A DNA stretch of 64,000 nt from Anaplasma capra. Its GTDB lineage: Bacteria > Pseudomonadota > Alphaproteobacteria > Rickettsiales > Anaplasmataceae. Where the stretch lies: the NCBI RefSeq assembly GCF_025628805.1, contig NZ_JAOTBG010000006.1, positions 15,335 through 79,334 of the forward strand. Reading direction: 5' to 3'. Positions 61,482 to 64,000 of this stretch are shown piece by piece. A program made the translations under genes and the position numbers. The stretch's first letter is position 1; every line of letters starts with the position of its first letter. The notes below the pieces were generated by a model. That model had not been told where the DNA came from. It made no database searches and saw only the letters and a program-made list of their open reading frames with translations.

Positions 61482-62201
61482 GTGTTTGTTGTTGCAGAGG
61501 TAAGCATCTTGCAATTCTACATACTTTCTACAATATTTTCAATACTTGTTGCCTGCCTAACTCTGCCCCTATTGCCGTTTATGCCCATGTCTTACAGGAG
61601 GGCTGTTTGTGTATTTTGGGCCAGAGCCATATTGTACTTGTGCCGCGTTATTGATGGTATATCTTACGAAGTTGTCGGTAAGGAACACCTACCAGATGGG
61701 CCCTTCATAGTGGCGTCGGAGCACCAATCTCCCATGGAGACCTTAATTCTCTACGCGGAGCTAAAGAATGTTGTGTTTGTTTTGAAAAAGGAACTGAAGG
61801 TTTTTCCCTTACTTGGTGTGTACTTTACGGCTTTGGGCATGGTGTTTATCGACAGAAATAATAAGGTGTCTGCCGCTCGTAAGGTTGCTAGGGAGTCTGC
61901 GGTCAAGGCAAACGAAGGATGCACACTGGTGATTTTCCCTGAAGGCACAACAAGAATGTCACGTGCTAGTCCTGAGCGGGCGCTGAAGCGTGGAGTGGCA
62001 GTGGTTTATTCACAAACATCTCTACCAGTGGTGCCAATAGTACTAAACACGGGCAACTACTGGCCCAGTGATATTGTCCTACTGAATAAGAGGCCAGGAA
62101 AGGCTACAATCAAGATTTTACCCGCTATAGAGCCCGGTCTGGGCTTGGAAGAGTTCATGGGTAGGCTGTACCACTGCTATGAGCAAAATCGGATTGATTG
62201 A
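61482..62201 (+). CDS. plsC: 1-acyl-sn-glycerol-3-phosphate acyltransferase PlsC
   Basis: PlsC adds the second acyl chain to form phosphatidic acid. The 239-residue membrane protein has an N-terminal hydrophobic helix, EHQSPMET (a variant of the HxxxxD box with His and Glu), FIDRNN, and FPEGTTR. The Glu in place of the usual Asp is also seen in other bacterial PlsC proteins. The start GTG 61482 is used; no better one exists upstream. The pathway partner plsY is at 18.3 kb. Confidence 0.88.
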   Translation: MFVVAEVSILQFYILSTIFSILVACLTLPLLPFMPMSYRRAVCVFWARAILYLCRVIDGISYEVVGKEHLPDGPFIVASEHQSPMETLILYAELKNVVFVLKKELKVFPLLGVYFTALGMVFIDRNNKVSAARKVARESAVKANEGCTLVIFPEGTTRMSRASPERALKRGVAVVYSQTSLPVVPIVLNTGNYWPSDIVLLNKRPGKATIKILPAIEPGLGLEEFMGRLYHCYEQNRID

Positions 62202-62293
62202 GGCCAAAGCCGCGCCTACCAACCCCGGCGTCCGGGCTTGCATTTGTGATCAATTCCATGTAAAGTCCTGGTGAGTGGGGTAAAGGTTGATAA

Positions 62294-62587
62294 ATGCCAA
62301 ATCATTCAAGTGCCAAGAAAATGGTCCGAGTCATTGAGTGGCGCACGCTTTCTAATCGCGTTAGGAAGAGCAGGGTTCGTAATTCTGTCAAGAAGTTCCT
62401 GGCGGTGCTGGAGTCCAAGGGTAGCCTGGAAGACGCTGTTGCTGCCTTCAGGACTGCGGAGTCCAATATACACAAGTGCGTAAACAAGGGTGTTCTGCAC
62501 AGGAACACTGCTGCGCGTAAAGTTAAATCTCTTGCCGCGAAGCTCAAGGCTTTTGACTTAGGCACGCAAAGCGGCCCCGGTGCTTGA
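62294..62587 (+). CDS. rpsT: Ribosomal protein S20
   Basis: The 97-residue basic protein starts PNHSSAKKMVRVIEWRTLSNRVRKSRVRN and ends with IHKCVNKGVLHRNTAARKVKSLAAKLKA, the helical S20 fold. It contacts the 16S rRNA early in 30S assembly. In many alphaproteobacteria dnaA follows, but here about 800 bases without a gene do. Intact. Confidence 0.96.
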   Translation: MPNHSSAKKMVRVIEWRTLSNRVRKSRVRNSVKKFLAVLESKGSLEDAVAAFRTAESNIHKCVNKGVLHRNTAARKVKSLAAKLKAFDLGTQSGPGA

Positions 62588-63395
62588 TTCACCATTTGTT
62601 GCTAAACGCACCGCGTTTGTTGCTCCTACGGTTACGTGGGGTGTGTATGCCTTTCTTTTGTTGGCGGTGCACCACCTTGCGAGGTTGTGTGCCAAACAGC
62701 CGTAGGCTGGCTGCGGTGGAGGCCGAGCCTTAGGATTTCTCGAGTAACCTGGCATTGGTTGTGTGCAAGTTCGTTCTGAACCGAATTTCTGTGTTGGTGC
62801 AATTAGCGTGGTGCCACACGGTGTGTGCGCCTAATCCTCAATACTGCGGGGAAGAACGCAAGCAGTAAACTTAGCTGCATATTAATCCCATATGCCAAGC
62901 CCGTAAGCTAGAGTGCGAACGATATGTGAAATATCCTATTATTTAGGATATTTCACATTTTTCCTTGTTGGGGTCGTATTCCGGGCTACAACGCTGGTCA
63001 CACCGTATATCGTTCATGTATGTATCCGGACTCGAATTCGTTCCTGTGCTGCACTTCAGAAATAGGCTCTGCTGTAACTGCGGGAGCAAGTATTCCTCCC
63101 CCACGTTATATGCGCATACGCCGGGTTTTTTCAGTTTCATGACCCAACAAAGACACGGAACCTGTATACGTATACTACATATTGCATACTAACACTAGTA
63201 ATAATCACGTAATTTTCCAACTATCCGCCACTCAGACTCGTCTGCAAAGTCTTCTAAGAAAGGATAATAGGCCGATTATGGCATTTTCAAGTTTTGATGT
63301 TTTTATGGAACTAGAGGACCGAGTCCCTAACTGACACACGCGAAGTTGAGCGTATTATTTCCGATGTGCAAGTAAATTTGCGGAAATAGCAGAAT
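62588..63395. other. Gene-free stretch of about 800 bases
   Basis: No ORF with family signal was found on either strand between rpsT and lgt. A perfect inverted repeat lies at 62925-62957, and an 18-codon frame (63278-63334, preceded by AGGATAATAGG) is the only short ORF with a plausible ribosome-binding site. It may hold a decayed gene, an RNA gene I cannot recognise, or long regulatory regions. Confidence 0.5.
62925..62957. terminator. Perfect 14-bp inverted repeat, terminator-like
   Basis: TGTGAAATATCCTA (62925-62938) and TAGGATATTTCACA (62944-62957) are perfect reverse complements around a five-base loop, with TTTTT following. The stem is AT-rich, so the terminator would be of moderate strength and may act on both strands. 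It is 338 bases past rpsT. Confidence 0.65.
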
Positions 63396-64000
63396 TTAGA
63401 TTGTGGCAACTTCTTCGCGTTCGGATAGTCTCTTGCGTCGCGCTATTGTTGCTAGTAAAACCGCGCATACGGCAACCACAGGTGCTGATAGTATCTGCCC
63501 CATTGTTAGCCACCCGAATGCTACGTAGCCGATCTGTATGTCGGGTTCCCGCAGAAACTCTACAGCGCACCTTACCGTGCCGTACCATATGCCAAAAATG
63601 CAGGATAACGCCCCAGCGTGGAGCCTAATCTTGGTATACCGCATGAGTGCATTCATGAATAGCAGCGGTAAGAGACCTTCTAGTACAGCCTCATATATCT
63701 GACTGGGGTGTCTGGGAAGCAGATCACCACTGCTTGGGAACGTGATACCGATACATGTGGTTGTGACTTTACCATACAGCTCTCCGTTTATGAGGTTTGC
63801 TACCCTACCCAAAAACAGCCCCACAGGGGCTGAGCATGCGCATAGGTCCAGGATGGGAGCAAACCCTACTTTGTGCTTTCTACATACTACACCAACAGCT
63901 GCGATGCATCCTACCAATCCGCCATGAAGCGACATGCCTCCATGCCATATTTTTAGGGCTTCTAACGGATACTCCAAGTAGAGACCAGGGTTGTATAGCA
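63396..64000 (-). CDS. lgt: Prolipoprotein diacylglyceryl transferase (partial)
   Basis: Lgt transfers diacylglycerol to the lipobox Cys of lipoproteins. The visible C-terminal part reads YNPGLYLEYPLEALKIWHGGMSLHGGLVG, then the Lgt signature GRVANLINGELYGKVTTTC, PRHPSQIYEA with the conserved His, and FLREPDIQIGYVAFGWLTMGQ. The frame remains open to the window edge, and the N-terminal helices lie outside. Minus-strand 3' end at 63396. Lipoprotein processing matters for Anaplasma surface lipoproteins. Confidence 0.92.
   Translation of the reverse strand, partial: LYNPGLYLEYPLEALKIWHGGMSLHGGLVGCIAAVGVVCRKHKVGFAPILDLCACSAPVGLFLGRVANLINGELYGKVTTTCIGITFPSSGDLLPRHPSQIYEAVLEGLLPLLFMNALMRYTKIRLHAGALSCIFGIWYGTVRCAVEFLREPDIQIGYVAFGWLTMGQILSAPVVAVCAVLLATIARRKRLSEREEVATI

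Overview
The window is almost certainly a chromosomal segment of an Anaplasma species of the A. marginale / A. centrale / A. ovis type (Alphaproteobacteria, Rickettsiales, Anaplasmataceae). Three lines of evidence support this. A ribA-virB8-virB9-virB10-virB11-virD4 type IV secretion cluster is present. Three tandem surface-antigen genes of the Msp2/P44/OMP-1 superfamily lie together. The hemE / CBS-protein junction is the known replication-origin context of Rickettsiales. Most of the window looks close to half G+C by eye, which fits A. marginale-like genomes better than AT-rich Ehrlichia.

Layout. 0-3 kb: a doubtful membrane ORF, a TPR-methyltransferase, tRNA-Leu(GAG) and ribA. 3-9.5 kb: virB8-B9-B10-B11-virD4, with VirD4 carrying a long acidic repeat-bearing tail. 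9.5-12.8 kb: an ilvC homologue with altered active-site residues, fdxA, nadA and a BioC-like methyltransferase. 12.9-14.6 kb: two phage/gene-transfer-agent genes (portal, prohead protease). 14.6-16.9 kb: CBS-domain gene, a putative oriC with six DnaA-box-like sites, and hemE. 16.9-28.5 kb: coxC, ruvC, plsY, nadC, dnaJ, glyS, glyQ, tRNA-Gln(UUG), a small membrane protein, a ubiH-like gene, tRNA-Arg(UCU), metK and ftsW. From about 12.9 to 26 kb the DNA is visibly much more AT-rich than the flanks.

28.5-42.5 kb is dense housekeeping: elbB-like, a membrane protein, gap, SRP RNA-dnaX-ybaB, asd, a BAX-inhibitor-1 family gene, tsaE, infC-thrS, pncC-like, rplS-trmD-rimM, and parAB with a near-perfect parS embedded in the 3' end of ybeY. 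43.3-48.2 kb holds ftsZ and the three outer-membrane proteins. 48.3-55.8 kb: ubiD, a lineage-specific polytopic protein, a 47-residue zinc-finger gene, secD and uvrB. 56.2-59.2 kb is an accessory patch with two clearly related proteins, one possible distant relative and two tiny ORFs. 59.7-64 kb: a family 4 uracil-DNA glycosylase, def, plsC, rpsT, an 800-base gene-free stretch, and lgt running off the right end.

How it fits together. The organism makes cofactors (riboflavin, NAD, biotin, ubiquinone, heme, AdoMet) while lacking obvious amino-acid operons here, as expected of an obligate intracellular bacterium. The VirB/D4 apparatus and the surface antigens form the host interface. The origin, the parAB/parS locus and ftsZ/ftsW are the replication, segregation and division set. 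No CRISPR, transposase or rRNA was seen.
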